From UBA8919 sp041658185 (GTDB lineage: Bacteria; Elusimicrobiota; UBA8919), in NCBI GenBank assembly GCA_041658185.1, contig JBBAAR010000002.1, positions 130,835 to 194,834 of the forward strand: a DNA stretch of 64,000 bases, given 5' to 3'. Positions 24,078 to 33,083 of the stretch are shown here, piece after piece. The position numbers and the translations under genes are program-made. Every line of letters starts with the position of its first letter. Within the stretch, counting starts at the first letter, position 1. A model generated the notes under the pieces. The model made no database searches. It worked only from the letters and a program-made list of their open reading frames with translations, and had not been told where the DNA came from.

Positions 24078-25990
24078 AAAAAAATCTTGTTCAAAAAATT
24101 ATTGAAAAACATTTGTTTGAAGGTAATCTTATTACCGGCGAGGAAATTGGTATTCAAATAGACCAGACACTTACGCAGGACGCAACTGGCACACTTGCGT
24201 ATCTTGAATTTGAAGCGATGGGTGTTAAAAAAATAAAAACGAAACTTTCCGTTTCTTATGTTGACCATAATACTTTACAAACGGGTTTTGAAAATTCTGA
24301 CGACCATAAATTTTTGCAATCAATAACACAGAAATACGGGCTGTATTTTTCGCCCAACGGCAACGGTGTTTGCCATCAAGTTCATCTTGAAAGATTTTCA
24401 AAACCCGGCGAAACGCTTATCGGTTCCGACTCGCACACGCCGACCGCCGGTGCGATGGGAATGCTTGCAATAGGTGTCGGCGGTTTGGATGTCGCGTATG
24501 CGCTTTCCACCGGAAGATTTTATTTAAAGCTGCCGAAAGTTATGAATATAAAACTTTCAGGGAAACTTTTTGGTTGGGCAACGGCAAAAGATGTTATTCT
24601 GGAACTTTTAAAACGGTTGACCGTCAAAGGCGGCGTCGGGAAAATTTTTGAATATACCGGCCCCGGCATAAAAACCCTTTCCGTTTATGAGCGAGCAACA
24701 ATTACAAATATGGGTGCGGAGTTGGGCTTGACAACTTCTATTTTCCCTTCAGATGAACAAACTAAAAAATTTCTGAAATTACAAAAAAGGGAAAAAGATT
24801 TTAGAGAAATTTCCGCGGATGAAAATGCTGAATACGATGAAACTATGGAAATTGATTTATCAAAAATTGTTCCGCTGGCCGCGTGTCCGCACTCACCCGA
24901 CAATGTTAAGCAGGTTTCTGAAATCAGAGATGTTTTCCTTGACCAAATTGTAATCGGCTCTTGTACCAATTCATCGCTGACAGATTTGCTTCTTGTCGCA
25001 AAAATCCTGAAAGATAAAAAAGTAAAAGTTCCGACGATAATTTCTCCCGCATCCTCGCAGATTTTGGCGAATCTTATTAAATCAGGTGCGATGTTGGATT
25101 TGGTTTCAAGCGGCGTGCGTATGCTTGAGCCCGCTTGCGGACCCTGCATAGGAATGGGTTGTGCTCCGAATTCCGGCGGCGTATCTTTGAGAACATTCAA
25201 TAGAAATTTCAAGGGAAGAAGCGGGACGGATGATGCGAAAATTTACATTTCCGGACCCGTTGTTGCGGCGTTTTCTGCACTAACCGGAAAAATTACAGAA
25301 CCGTCGGGGAAAGTTCCTAAAATAGAACTTCCCCAAAAGATTGAAATAACGGATAATTTAATAATCGCTCCTCGGAAAACTATAACAAATGTTATAATTT
25401 ACAGAGGGAAAAATATAAAGCCGATTGAGAAATTTTCAGAGTTAGAAAATACGATAACCGGAGAAGTTGTGCTGAAGTTAAAGGACAACATCACAACTGA
25501 CGATATAATTCCGGCCGGGGCAAAAATTCTTCCGCTTCGCTCAAACATACCTGCTATTTCTGAATATGTTTTCTCAAAAATTGATTCGGGTTTCGTCAAA
25601 AGGGCGAGGGAAGCAGCCAAAAAAATCGGCGGGATTATTATTGCCGGTGAAAATTACGGGCAGGGTTCTTCCAGAGAGCATGCGGCATTGTGTCCAAAAT
25701 ATCTCGGCATAAAAGCAATCATCGCAAAATCATATGCAAGAATTCATAAATCAAATCTTGTCAATTTCGGAGTTATGCCTTTAATTTTACAAAATCCTAA
25801 AGATTATGAAAAAATAGACATCTCAGATAAACTTGAAATAGAAGATGTAAAAAGTTTGTCGGATGCACAAGTGCAAAAAACTCTGACGGTGAAAAATATC
25901 GCTAAAAACTTTTCTTTTAATGTTACCCATGATTTGACAGAAAGGCAATTAAAAGTGCTTCTCTCAGGCGGTTTGCTGAACTGTCTCTGA
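24074..25990 (+). CDS. acn: Aconitate hydratase (short form)
   Basis: A 638-aa aconitase of the short bacterial kind, with LeuC-like and LeuD-like halves fused. GSDSHTPTAGAMGMLAIGVGG, IGSCTNSSLTDLL (first cluster Cys) and EPACGPCIGMGCAPNSGG (other cluster Cys) define the [4Fe-4S] site. The swivel domain has KDNITTDDIIPAGAK, GENYGQGSSREHAAL and KSYARIHKSNLVNFG. It interconverts citrate and isocitrate, supplying 2-oxoglutarate for the upstream nitrogen genes. A homoaconitase-type activity cannot be excluded. Confidence 0.88.
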   Translation: MKKNLVQKIIEKHLFEGNLITGEEIGIQIDQTLTQDATGTLAYLEFEAMGVKKIKTKLSVSYVDHNTLQTGFENSDDHKFLQSITQKYGLYFSPNGNGVCHQVHLERFSKPGETLIGSDSHTPTAGAMGMLAIGVGGLDVAYALSTGRFYLKLPKVMNIKLSGKLFGWATAKDVILELLKRLTVKGGVGKIFEYTGPGIKTLSVYERATITNMGAELGLTTSIFPSDEQTKKFLKLQKREKDFREISADENAEYDETMEIDLSKIVPLAACPHSPDNVKQVSEIRDVFLDQIVIGSCTNSSLTDLLLVAKILKDKKVKVPTIISPASSQILANLIKSGAMLDLVSSGVRMLEPACGPCIGMGCAPNSGGVSLRTFNRNFKGRSGTDDAKIYISGPVVAAFSALTGKITEPSGKVPKIELPQKIEITDNLIIAPRKTITNVIIYRGKNIKPIEKFSELENTITGEVVLKLKDNITTDDIIPAGAKILPLRSNIPAISEYVFSKIDSGFVKRAREAAKKIGGIIIAGENYGQGSSREHAALCPKYLGIKAIIAKSYARIHKSNLVNFGVMPLILQNPKDYEKIDISDKLEIEDVKSLSDAQVQKTLTVKNIAKNFSFNVTHDLTERQLKVLLSGGLLNCL

Positions 25991-26028
25991 TTTTGCTGTC
26001 TCTGATTTTTGCTGTCCTGCTCTTGCCG

Positions 26029-26048
26029 CTCTTGCCAGAGTTTTTTTT
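26029..26048 (+). terminator. Possible terminator after acn
   Basis: CTCT (26029-26032), loop TGCC, AGAG (26037-26040), then eight T. The stem is short. It lies in a pyrimidine-rich spacer with a 15-16-base tandem duplication (CTGTCTCTGATTTTG) at 25981-26011. Confidence 0.4.
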
Positions 26049-26112
26049 CTTTTGAGTCGTCTCAAATATCTCTGCCTTATCTGTTGTCTTCTTGTCTCTT
26101 GCTTTCTCTTGC

Positions 26113-27549
26113 TCATTTCTGTTCCTCCTTAAATGCAAAGACGGTAAATGTGTATAAATCGGCGTCTCCTTTTTTCCACGCATCCGTTTCAAGTCCTGCT
26201 TTCTGCCTGCACAACTCGGACAGAAACGCCTCTTTTTTTGAAAGTTCGGGATGCTCCCAAACCTGAGGGAGAAACAGCCCGGACCGGGACCCCTTTTTTA
26301 CTACAACACCATGCTTACCTTCAATAATCTCAGTTGCCGACGATATTTTTTTTAACGGCGACAAAACCGAAATTTCAATTTTTACATCTTTCAGTTCATT
26401 TTTTGTAACCGGAGAAAATCTGTAATCCTCAACTGCCGATGCAATTGCCAGTTGCGTTACCGCTTCATAAATAGGCATTCGCGCCTCGGTAGTTCCGATA
26501 CATCCTCTGAGGTTATGATTTTTTTCAAGGGTAACGAAGACCGCACCGTTGTTCAAAAGTTCCGGATTCGTTGTAGTAAATTTTGGAATTTTACCGGTTG
26601 TTAAATAAACATCAATTGAGTTTCTCGCAATTTGTAAGAGTTCTTTTTGCGCATCTTTCGTTAAGGAAAATTCCTTTTCACTTCCGACTTCCGGCTTCCG
26701 GCTTCCGGTCGTTTTCACAAACGCAGCCGCTCCGTAACCGACAACCTTGTTCGCATCACCGTAAGAGGATGCCGCCGAGTTTGAATAATTTATTATAACG
26801 GATTTGTCCGCACCCAAAATTTTTGATGTTTCCATAACGGTAAGTACCGACGGTAGTCCGCATAAAGTGCAGTGAAGCTCGGGAATGTTTTTAGATAACC
26901 AGTTGTCATTTACTCTTATAAGTTCTGCCGGATTAAATTTTTCTATTGTTTTAAGAATATCTTTATCAACAATTTCCGCATCTTTTTTTACAGGATAGTG
27001 TGTCATATCAGTAGATGCGACAAGCAACACAGATTTTTTAGATGTGCTAATTGTTTTTGCGATTATTTCCGCAACATCTTTATAGGATTGTTCGTCGTTT
27101 ATAAGAATAGCAACGATTTTGAAATTTTTGAGTACTCTTTGTAAAAAAGGAATCTGAACTTCCAGTGAATGCTCCGGGATGTGGACATTGTTATTTGATT
27201 GAAATATTTTTGATGACAGGAGTTCTTTTGTTAATTTTTCGTCGATTGAAACCTCGCCAAGCGGGGTTGAAAAATTGCCGCCCGTCCACACCGCCGCACC
27301 TTTAACCGGATAATTATGGCTTGAACCGATTAAAATTACCGTTTCGATTTTTTCGCCTTCAACTTGTTTATACGACCACGCTGCCGTTTGTCCCGAAAAC
27401 ACATATCCTGCGTGAGGCGAAATCAACCCGATAATTTTTCCGTTTAAATTCTGTTTTTTTGTTTTTGACAAAAACTCGTCTACAATTTTAGAGAGTTCGT
27501 TTTTATCCGACGGATAAAACTGTCCTGCTACTGCCGGTGTACGAGTCAT
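26113..27549 (-). CDS. AmmeMemoRadiSam B-A fusion (MEMO1 + AMMECR1)
   Basis: About 478 aa. The first part is a MEMO1-type domain (RTPAVAGQFYP, ISPHAGYVFSGQTAAWSY, LIGSSHNYP, STDMTHYP). The second is an AMMECR1 domain (ARNSIDVYL, LRGCIGTTEARMPIYEAV, FLPQVWEHPE). These usually occur with a radical SAM partner; their reaction is unknown. I place the start at ATG 27549 because AAGGAGG ends 5 bases before it and MTRTPAVAG matches family N-termini. The frame continues upstream to 27660, but that part contains the promoter; a GTG at 27624 exactly at the predicted transcript start would add a hydrophobic, signal-like tail ending PAGC. A heptad array lies in the linker at 26680-26708. Confidence 0.85.
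   Translation of the reverse strand: MTRTPAVAGQFYPSDKNELSKIVDEFLSKTKKQNLNGKIIGLISPHAGYVFSGQTAAWSYKQVEGEKIETVILIGSSHNYPVKGAAVWTGGNFSTPLGEVSIDEKLTKELLSSKIFQSNNNVHIPEHSLEVQIPFLQRVLKNFKIVAILINDEQSYKDVAEIIAKTISTSKKSVLLVASTDMTHYPVKKDAEIVDKDILKTIEKFNPAELIRVNDNWLSKNIPELHCTLCGLPSVLTVMETSKILGADKSVIINYSNSAASSYGDANKVVGYGAAAFVKTTGSRKPEVGSEKEFSLTKDAQKELLQIARNSIDVYLTTGKIPKFTTTNPELLNNGAVFVTLEKNHNLRGCIGTTEARMPIYEAVTQLAIASAVEDYRFSPVTKNELKDVKIEISVLSPLKKISSATEIIEGKHGVVVKKGSRSGLFLPQVWEHPELSKKEAFLSELCRQKAGLETDAWKKGDADLYTFTVFAFKEEQK
26680..26708. repeat. Heptad array (ACTTCCG/GCTTCCG x4) inside the MEMO/AMMECR1 gene
   Basis: Four 7-base units, 26680-26707, encode the inter-domain linker on the minus strand (TGSRKPEVGSEKE) without breaking the frame. 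Confidence 0.8.
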
Positions 27550-27631
27550 CATATCCTCCTTGGCAATGCATCCCGCCGGAAAAACTATGAGCAATGACAA
27601 AAAAAACAAATTAAAAAACTCCACAGCAAAA

Positions 27632-27660
27632 ATTTTATAATTTTTTAGCACTAATGTCAA
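27632..27660 (-). promoter_or_regulatory. Sigma70 promoter for the MEMO/AMMECR1 gene
   Basis: Minus strand TTGACA (27660-27655), a 17-bp spacer and TAAAAT (27637-27632). Divergent from the hydrogenase promoter 17 bp away. Confidence 0.7.
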
Positions 27661-27676
27661 GCATAATTTTTTTTAC

Positions 27677-27705
27677 TTGACAAAATTATTATTATTTAAT
27701 ATAAT
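27677..27705 (+). promoter_or_regulatory. Sigma70 promoter of the hydrogenase operon
   Basis: TTGACA (27677-27682), a 17-bp spacer and TATAAT (27700-27705): a perfect consensus. The transcript should begin near 27712, only about 5 bases before the first start codon at 27717, so the mRNA is effectively leaderless. Confidence 0.82.
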
Positions 27706-27716
27706 TTCAAAAGTTT

Positions 27717-28715
27717 ATGGAAATTAGGTATATTAACAATAATAATTGGCAGAATTTTCTTCTCAATCAGATAGGAAAATATAATGTTTTTTCTCTTTTT
27801 GAACAAGGAGATGCGGATTATAATTATGTGATGCTTTCTACTGAAAATCTCAAGGATACTGTTTTAGGAAAATACCGGTCAATAGTACCGGTAAAATCAT
27901 TTTTCTTCCCGCCTTCGGAAAAAATCCTGCCGTTTAATAAAAAAAAATCGCAGATTATAGTCGGCGTGAAAGCATGCGAGATTGCTCATCTTCGGCTTCT
28001 TGATGCAATGTTTTTGGGCGGTGAATACAAAGACCCTGTCTACGAAGAAGCAAGAAAAAATACGGTGATAATTTCCGCCGATTGTACTTCAGCGAAGGAT
28101 TGCTGCTTTTGCTCAATCATAGAAGGTGCTCCTTATCCTACCTGCGGATTTGATATAAATCTCAGCCCTGTTAAAAATGGTTTTGTCGTAGAAATTTTAA
28201 GTGAAAAGGGAAAAGCACTTGTTGAAAGCAACGGTTCGCTTTTCCAGCCGGCGGTTGATGACCATGGTGCCTCGGCGGAAAAAAACAGGGTGAAAGTTAA
28301 CGAACTTGTCCTTAAGATAAATAAAGATTTTAATTTTGCAAAAGCACTTGACGAAGTTGTAAAACCTCCGAAGACCGATCTGTGGAAAGATGCAGCGAAG
28401 GAGTGCGTTGAGTGCGGCGGTTGCAGATTTGCCTGTTCAACCTGTTATTGTTTTTTAATCGGCGAGCAGAAAAATTTTGAGAAATTTCGTCTGTGGGATG
28501 CCTGTCAGTTTAAGGGCTATGCACGTGTGGCCGGCGGAGGAAATCCCAGGCCGAGCAAACCGTCGAGATACAGAAATCTTTATTCCTGTAAAATAAATTA
28601 TCGTCGTCAAAATTTTGGTTTTTATGCATGTACCGGTTGCGGACGGTGCATTGAGGTTTGTCCGGCGGAAATAGACATAAGAGATGTGCTTACGAAATTG
28701 AGTGAAGCAAAATGA
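27717..28715 (+). CDS. Hydrogenase-associated iron-sulfur subunit (sulfhydrogenase beta/AsrA-like)
   Basis: A 332-aa protein of the sulfhydrogenase beta/anaerobic sulfite reductase A family. The N-terminal domain has VGVKACEIAHLRLLD and a Cys-rich ADCTSAKDCCFCS loop. Two C-terminal [4Fe-4S] clusters are held by CVECGGCRFACSTCYC and CTGCGRCIEVCP. It links the flavin subunit encoded next to the hydrogenase. The ATG has no Shine-Dalgarno and lies about 5 bases from the predicted transcript start. First gene of a run of about 19. Confidence 0.85.
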   Translation: MEIRYINNNNWQNFLLNQIGKYNVFSLFEQGDADYNYVMLSTENLKDTVLGKYRSIVPVKSFFFPPSEKILPFNKKKSQIIVGVKACEIAHLRLLDAMFLGGEYKDPVYEEARKNTVIISADCTSAKDCCFCSIIEGAPYPTCGFDINLSPVKNGFVVEILSEKGKALVESNGSLFQPAVDDHGASAEKNRVKVNELVLKINKDFNFAKALDEVVKPPKTDLWKDAAKECVECGGCRFACSTCYCFLIGEQKNFEKFRLWDACQFKGYARVAGGGNPRPSKPSRYRNLYSCKINYRRQNFGFYACTGCGRCIEVCPAEIDIRDVLTKLSEAK

Positions 28716-29530
28716 AAAACATTTATCAGCCGATTAAATCGGAAGTGCTGAAGATTACCGACGAAAGTTCTAACATAAAAACATTTACAGTAAAACCGTC
28801 GGAAAAGTTTTCTTTTGTAACCGGACAATTTATAGAAGTATCTCTTGACGGCATCGGCGAAGCGCCTTTTACCCCGTCTTCATCACCTTATGAGGCAGAG
28901 ACGATAGATGTTACTATAATGAAAGCGGGTTATGTGACTGAAAAGATTCACCAGTTGAAAAAAGGCGATGTCGTCGGCATTCGCGGACCTTACGGCAAGG
29001 GCTATCCGATTGAAGAAATGTTCGGCAAAGAAATTTTGATTTTAGGCGGCGGCGTGGGTATGGCGCCTTTACGTTCTTTTCTTTTAACGCTTGTTCATAA
29101 TATAGAAAAATTCAAAAAAATTATTTTGTGTTACGGAGCAAAGAGTCCAGAAGATGTTATTTATAAATCTGAATTTGAAAAATGGAATAAAATCAAAAAA
29201 TTGGATATTTTGAGGAGTGTTGATAAATGTCCCGTCGGTGTTTGGAAAGAAGACATCGGGGTTGTAACCTGTCTTTTGGATAAAGCGAAATTTAATTTGG
29301 AAAATACGGTTTCAATTGTCTGCGGTCCGCCTGTTATGATGAAATTCGGCGTCCGCAAACTTTTAGAATTGGGCTTCCCGCCGGGAAAAATATATCTTTC
29401 AATGGAAAAAAATATGTCCTGCGGTCTCGGTAAATGCGGGCATTGTCAGTTAGGACCTTATTTTGTCTGCAAGGACGGTCCGGTTTTTACCTACGATAAA
29501 ATAAAAGATTTTGAAGAGTTGTGGGATTAA
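28712..29530 (+). CDS. FAD/NAD(P)H-binding diaphorase subunit (sulfhydrogenase gamma/AsrB-like)
   Basis: A 272-aa ferredoxin-NADP reductase-type protein. FVTGQFIEVSLDGIGEAPFT is the FAD-binding barrel, GVGMAPLRSFLL the NAD(P)-binding P-loop, and CGLGKCGHCQLGPYFVC a C-terminal [2Fe-2S] site like that of dihydroorotate dehydrogenase electron-transfer subunits. It exchanges electrons between NAD(P)H and the iron-sulfur subunit encoded upstream (ATGA overlap). Its presence implies the complex is connected to pyridine nucleotides, not only to ferredoxin. Confidence 0.85.
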   Translation: MKNIYQPIKSEVLKITDESSNIKTFTVKPSEKFSFVTGQFIEVSLDGIGEAPFTPSSSPYEAETIDVTIMKAGYVTEKIHQLKKGDVVGIRGPYGKGYPIEEMFGKEILILGGGVGMAPLRSFLLTLVHNIEKFKKIILCYGAKSPEDVIYKSEFEKWNKIKKLDILRSVDKCPVGVWKEDIGVVTCLLDKAKFNLENTVSIVCGPPVMMKFGVRKLLELGFPPGKIYLSMEKNMSCGLGKCGHCQLGPYFVCKDGPVFTYDKIKDFEELWD

Positions 29531-30034
29531 ATGAGCAAAAAAATTCTTATTGATTTGGAAAAGTATTACAAAACAGATCCCGCTAAAAGCGGGACTACGG
29601 AGTGCAGTTATTTTTATCATCAATTAACCGCCAATGATGCTCCTAAAAACTGGGGGGTTGAAAAACTTTTAGCGAAAGCGGCGCAGTTTGTTATTTGTCG
29701 TCAGTGCAAGAGAGCCGACTGCATTATATCCTGCCCTAACGAGGCGCTTGAAAAAAACAAAGACGGTATTTTACAGAGATATTCAATGAGGTGCACATCC
29801 TGTAAAAATTGTTCCGTGGCGTGTCCGTTTGGAACTATCTATCCGGATATATTGCCATATAAAACTTCACAGTGTGATTATTGCGTAGGTAGAAGTAACG
29901 GTAAGCCGCCGAAATGTGTTGAGACGGATAAAACGGGAATTTTAAGTTGGGTTGAAGCGGGCGAAGATGAACTTAAAAATATCTATAAAATATCGGATAA
30001 ACTTTTGGTTTATAGTTTAAAATGGAAAAAATGA
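29531..30034 (+). CDS. 4Fe-4S ferredoxin-type hydrogenase subunit
   Basis: A 167-aa polyferredoxin with CRQCKRADCIISCP, CTSCKNCSVACPFG and CDYCVGRSNGKPPKCVET clusters, resembling HycB/CooF-like electron-transfer subunits. It starts one base after the previous stop. Near the N-terminus residues TDPAKSGTT are encoded by a perfect palindrome (29578-29594) that looks inserted. Overlaps the NuoH-like gene by 13 bases. Confidence 0.8.
   Translation: MSKKILIDLEKYYKTDPAKSGTTECSYFYHQLTANDAPKNWGVEKLLAKAAQFVICRQCKRADCIISCPNEALEKNKDGILQRYSMRCTSCKNCSVACPFGTIYPDILPYKTSQCDYCVGRSNGKPPKCVETDKTGILSWVEAGEDELKNIYKISDKLLVYSLKWKK
29578..29594. repeat. Palindrome TCCCGCT-AAA-AGCGGGA inside the ferredoxin gene
   Basis: Perfect 7-base arms around AAA, in frame, encoding part of DPAKSGT. 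Confidence 0.7.
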
Positions 30035-30924
30035 AAACATTATTTGAATTTATTATTTTCCCGGGATTTATTTTTACGGCCGTTGCCGGAATGGTCGTTT
30101 CCTGGATTGACAGAAAAGTTACCGCCAGAGTTCAGTGGAGACAGGGCCCTCCGTTTTTTCAACCGTTTTATGATTTTGTAAAGCTTCTCGTAAAAGAAAC
30201 GATTGTTCCGTCGTCGGCAAATGCGGCAATTTTTCTTTTGGCGCCGCTTTTTACTATCGCTTCAACCACTCTCGCATCCGTAATTTTATGGAAGGCGATA
30301 ATTAGTCCGCAGTCGCTCTTCGTTGGCGATTTAATCGTAGTAATTTACCTGCTCGCAATAACGCCTATCTCCGTAATTCTCGGTGCGAGCGCCGCCGGTA
30401 ATCCGATTGCGTCTCTTGCAGCGAGCCGCGAGATGAAACTGTATCTTTCGTATGAACTTCCGTTTATTTTTTCTATTCTTGTGTCTGTGATAAAATTGCA
30501 CACGATAAAATTGGGCGAAATAATTACCGTGCAACAGTCGTCCGGTGTCGTTTTTAATTCTTTTTCTGGTGTGATTGCGTTTGTAATATTTCTTCTCACT
30601 ATTCAGGCGAAGTTAGGGCTTGTTCCGTTTGATGTCGCGGAAGCAGAAGGGGAATTAGCCGGGGGCGTCTGCATAGAATATTCCGGCGTTCCGCTTGCAC
30701 TTTTCATATTAAATCGTATAATGCTTTTGTTTGTAATTCCGGTTTTTGCTGCGGTAATGTTTTTTGGCGGGAATTTTTTAAGTATTATAGCGGTTCTTGT
30801 TTTGATAATTTTAATAAGGAATACAAATCCGAGAGTCAGGATAGACCAGGCAGTAAGATTCTTTTGGAGGAGTTGTTTGGTTGTTTCAATTTTTGCGGCT
30901 GTATTGGCAATCATAGGATACTAA
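30022..30924 (+). CDS. Group 4 hydrogenase membrane subunit (NuoH/EchB/MbhM-like)
   Basis: A 300-aa integral membrane protein with about eight helices. GMVVSWIDRKVTARVQWRQGPP, SREMKLYLSYELPF and VPFDVAEAEGELAGGVCIEYSG are the hallmark loops of the NADH dehydrogenase subunit 1 family, which couples the hydrophilic arm to ion pumping. Overlaps the ferredoxin gene by 13 bases and precedes the small subunit by one base. Confidence 0.92.
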   Translation: MEKMKTLFEFIIFPGFIFTAVAGMVVSWIDRKVTARVQWRQGPPFFQPFYDFVKLLVKETIVPSSANAAIFLLAPLFTIASTTLASVILWKAIISPQSLFVGDLIVVIYLLAITPISVILGASAAGNPIASLAASREMKLYLSYELPFIFSILVSVIKLHTIKLGEIITVQQSSGVVFNSFSGVIAFVIFLLTIQAKLGLVPFDVAEAEGELAGGVCIEYSGVPLALFILNRIMLLFVIPVFAAVMFFGGNFLSIIAVLVLIILIRNTNPRVRIDQAVRFFWRSCLVVSIFAAVLAIIGY

Positions 30925-30925
30925 A

Positions 30926-31357
30926 ATGTCGGCATCAATAAAAATAAAAGCGTTAACAAAATCAATCTGGGTTTTCCATGCGGCGTGCAGTCCGTGCAAC
31001 AACTGCGACATAGAAATTTTGGACACTTTGACCCCGAGATATGATTTAGAAAGATTCGGCATTCAACTTGTCGGTTCAATCCGCCACGCGGACGTGCTTT
31101 TGGTAACCGGCGCCGTCAACAAAAAAATCGTTGACCGTCTGAAAAGGTTGTATGAACAGGCGCCTAAACCGGTTTTTGTCGTTGCTGTCGGAAACTGCGC
31201 ATGCTCGGAAATTATGTTCAGGGATTCATACAATACCTGCGGGCCATTGGATAAAATTATTCCGGTTGATGCATACATTCCGGGATGTCCGCCTAAACCG
31301 GAAGCGATGATAATGGGAGTCGTAAAACTGATAAAAGCGTTAAAAGGTGAAAAGTAA
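30926..31357 (+). CDS. Group 4 [NiFe] hydrogenase small subunit (NuoB/EchC/MbhJ-like)
   Basis: A 143-aa protein carrying the proximal [4Fe-4S] cluster: ACSPCNNCDIE, then a Cys in VGNCACSEIMF and PGCPPKPEAMI. The short length and single cluster are typical of group 4 membrane-bound hydrogenases and complex I NuoB. Confidence 0.92.
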   Translation: MSASIKIKALTKSIWVFHAACSPCNNCDIEILDTLTPRYDLERFGIQLVGSIRHADVLLVTGAVNKKIVDRLKRLYEQAPKPVFVVAVGNCACSEIMFRDSYNTCGPLDKIIPVDAYIPGCPPKPEAMIMGVVKLIKALKGEK

Positions 31358-31360
31358 AAA

Positions 31361-31810
31361 ATGAAAATAATTGACGAAATAAAAAATAAGTTCGGCAGCA
31401 AAATAAAAAAGTTTGAGGAAAAAAATCCGAGAAGATTTTATATTGATATTTTACCGTCGGATGCCGTTTTTGCCGCGAAGATTCTTTTCGTTGAACTTCA
31501 ATTAAGATTTGTTATTGCGACAGGTATTGACAGACCTGACGGTCTTGAAATACTCTATCATTTTTCAGACGATAAATCGGGGTGCGTTATTTCCGTCCGT
31601 GTTTTAATTGCGGATAAAGAAAGACCGGAAATAGACACGATTTCAAAAATTATAAAAGGTGCGGAATGGATTGAAAGGGAGATGTGGGAACTTTTGGGAA
31701 TAAACTTCAGGGGACATCCGAATTTGAAACATCTTTTATTACGCGATGACTGGCCGGAGAAAAATTATCCGTTGAGACAGGGCCAGGGAGAAGGCCGAAA
31801 AAATGACTGA
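31361..31810 (+). CDS. NuoC-like subunit (30 kDa; EchD/MbhK-like)
   Basis: A 149-aa hydrophilic subunit. FSDDKSGCVISVRVLI, WIEREMWELLGINFRGHPNLKHLLLRDDWP is reminiscent of the complex I 30-kDa signature (ERE.WDM.GI.F.GHP.LRR.L..DDW). It is an assembly/scaffold subunit between the small and large hydrogenase proteins. Its end overlaps the large subunit start by 8 bases. Confidence 0.88.
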   Translation: MKIIDEIKNKFGSKIKKFEEKNPRRFYIDILPSDAVFAAKILFVELQLRFVIATGIDRPDGLEILYHFSDDKSGCVISVRVLIADKERPEIDTISKIIKGAEWIEREMWELLGINFRGHPNLKHLLLRDDWPEKNYPLRQGQGEGRKND

Positions 31811-32996
31811 CAAAAAAAGAACTATAATTCCTATTGGCCCGTACCATCCTTTGCAGGAAGAGGCGGAGTTTTTCAAACTTTATGTTGAAGGCGAAAAGGT
31901 TGTTGATATGGATATTGAACTCGGTTACAACCACAGGGGGATTGAAAAACTTTCGGAGTCGCTTCACTGGGACCAGTCGGCTTTTTTGGTTGAAAGAATC
32001 TGCGGAATCTGTTCAACCAGTCATCCGTTCGCTTATGTGAATGCAGTTGAAGATTTGGCAGGGATAGAAATATCTCTCAGAGCAAAATATATCCGTTCGG
32101 TTATCGGAGAACTTGAACGGCTGCACTCTCATCTTTTATGGCTTGGTTTAGCAGGGCATTTTCTCGGCTACAATACCGTCTGGATGTGGTCATGGAAATA
32201 CCGCGAACTGGTCAACGATATTTTTGAGTTTATCACCGGCAATCGTCAGCACTATGCGATGATGAAAATCGGCGGAGTCCGTCGGGATATTGAAAAAAAA
32301 GATATTCCACAAATAGAAAAAATGTGCAGCGATTTAATTCCGGTTTTGGATATGTTCAGAGGTGCGGTGATGGACGACCCTGTAATCCACGCAAGGACAA
32401 AAGGCGTGGGTGTTCTGCCGAAGAATGTCGCTATTGATTATTGTGTCGTAGGACCCACCGCCCGTGCAAGCGGCGTGGATATTGATGTTCGTCGCGATGA
32501 TACTCATGCAGCATATAATCTGGTTGACTGGAAAGTTATCGTCCTTAAGAACGGCGATGTCTTTGATAAAGCCGCCATCCGTATTCTGGAAATGTACGAG
32601 TCAATAAAAATTATCCGCGGCTGTCTTGAAGGACTTAAAAAAGAGCCGGAAGGAAATTTTGACTTAAATGTAAAAGAAATACCCGCCGGTGAAGGAATAG
32701 GTCATTACGAAGCCCCGCGCGGCGAAGTTTTCCATTATGTCCGTTCTGACGGTTCTTCCCGTCCCGTTCGCCATAAAATCCGCGCGCCCAGTTATGTCAA
32801 TGTTCCTTCTAACCAGTATGCCGTAAAAGGGCAGACAATTTCCGATGCCGCATTAATTCTTGCGGCGGTTGACCCGTGTTATTGCTGCACTGAAAGGGTC
32901 GCTGTAATTGATAAGGCAAAAAATAAAAAGTTGATGAACGGTTTTGATTTGATAAAACTCTGCCAAAAGAAAACGGAAGAAATAAGGAACAAATAA
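31803..32996 (+). CDS. Group 4 [NiFe] hydrogenase large subunit (NuoD/EchE/MbhL-like)
   Basis: A 397-aa catalytic subunit. Both nickel-binding Cys pairs are present: ERICGICSTSH (about residue 68) and DPCYCCTER near the C-terminus, so this is a true hydrogenase and not a complex I relative that lost the site. GYNHRGIEKL and HLLWLGLAGHFLGY are typical. It evolves or oxidises H2 at the cytoplasmic face. A maturation protease gene is at the operon end, consistent with C-terminal processing after the DPCxxC motif. Confidence 0.94.
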   Translation: MTDKKRTIIPIGPYHPLQEEAEFFKLYVEGEKVVDMDIELGYNHRGIEKLSESLHWDQSAFLVERICGICSTSHPFAYVNAVEDLAGIEISLRAKYIRSVIGELERLHSHLLWLGLAGHFLGYNTVWMWSWKYRELVNDIFEFITGNRQHYAMMKIGGVRRDIEKKDIPQIEKMCSDLIPVLDMFRGAVMDDPVIHARTKGVGVLPKNVAIDYCVVGPTARASGVDIDVRRDDTHAAYNLVDWKVIVLKNGDVFDKAAIRILEMYESIKIIRGCLEGLKKEPEGNFDLNVKEIPAGEGIGHYEAPRGEVFHYVRSDGSSRPVRHKIRAPSYVNVPSNQYAVKGQTISDAALILAAVDPCYCCTERVAVIDKAKNKKLMNGFDLIKLCQKKTEEIRNK

Positions 32997-32999
32997 TAA

Positions 33000-33070
33000 C
33001 CACGAATGGACACGAATGAACATAAAAAAGAATAGTATTTTAATTCGTGACTATTAGTGTTAATTCGTGG
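33000..33070. repeat. Nested inverted repeat (CCACGAAT family) within the hydrogenase operon
   Basis: CCACGAAT (33000-33007)/ATTCGTGG (33063-33070) enclose CACGAAT (33011-33017)/ATTCGTG (33043-33049). It fills the only sizeable gap between hydrogenase genes. The right end GTTAATTCGTGGCTAA recurs at 55911-55926. Confidence 0.75.
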
Positions 33071-33083
33071 CTAAAGTAAAAAT

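Noticed and set aside
31803..32996. Large subunit as complex I NuoD
   Set aside because: Both [NiFe]-binding Cys pairs are present and a maturation protease is in the operon, so it is a hydrogenase.
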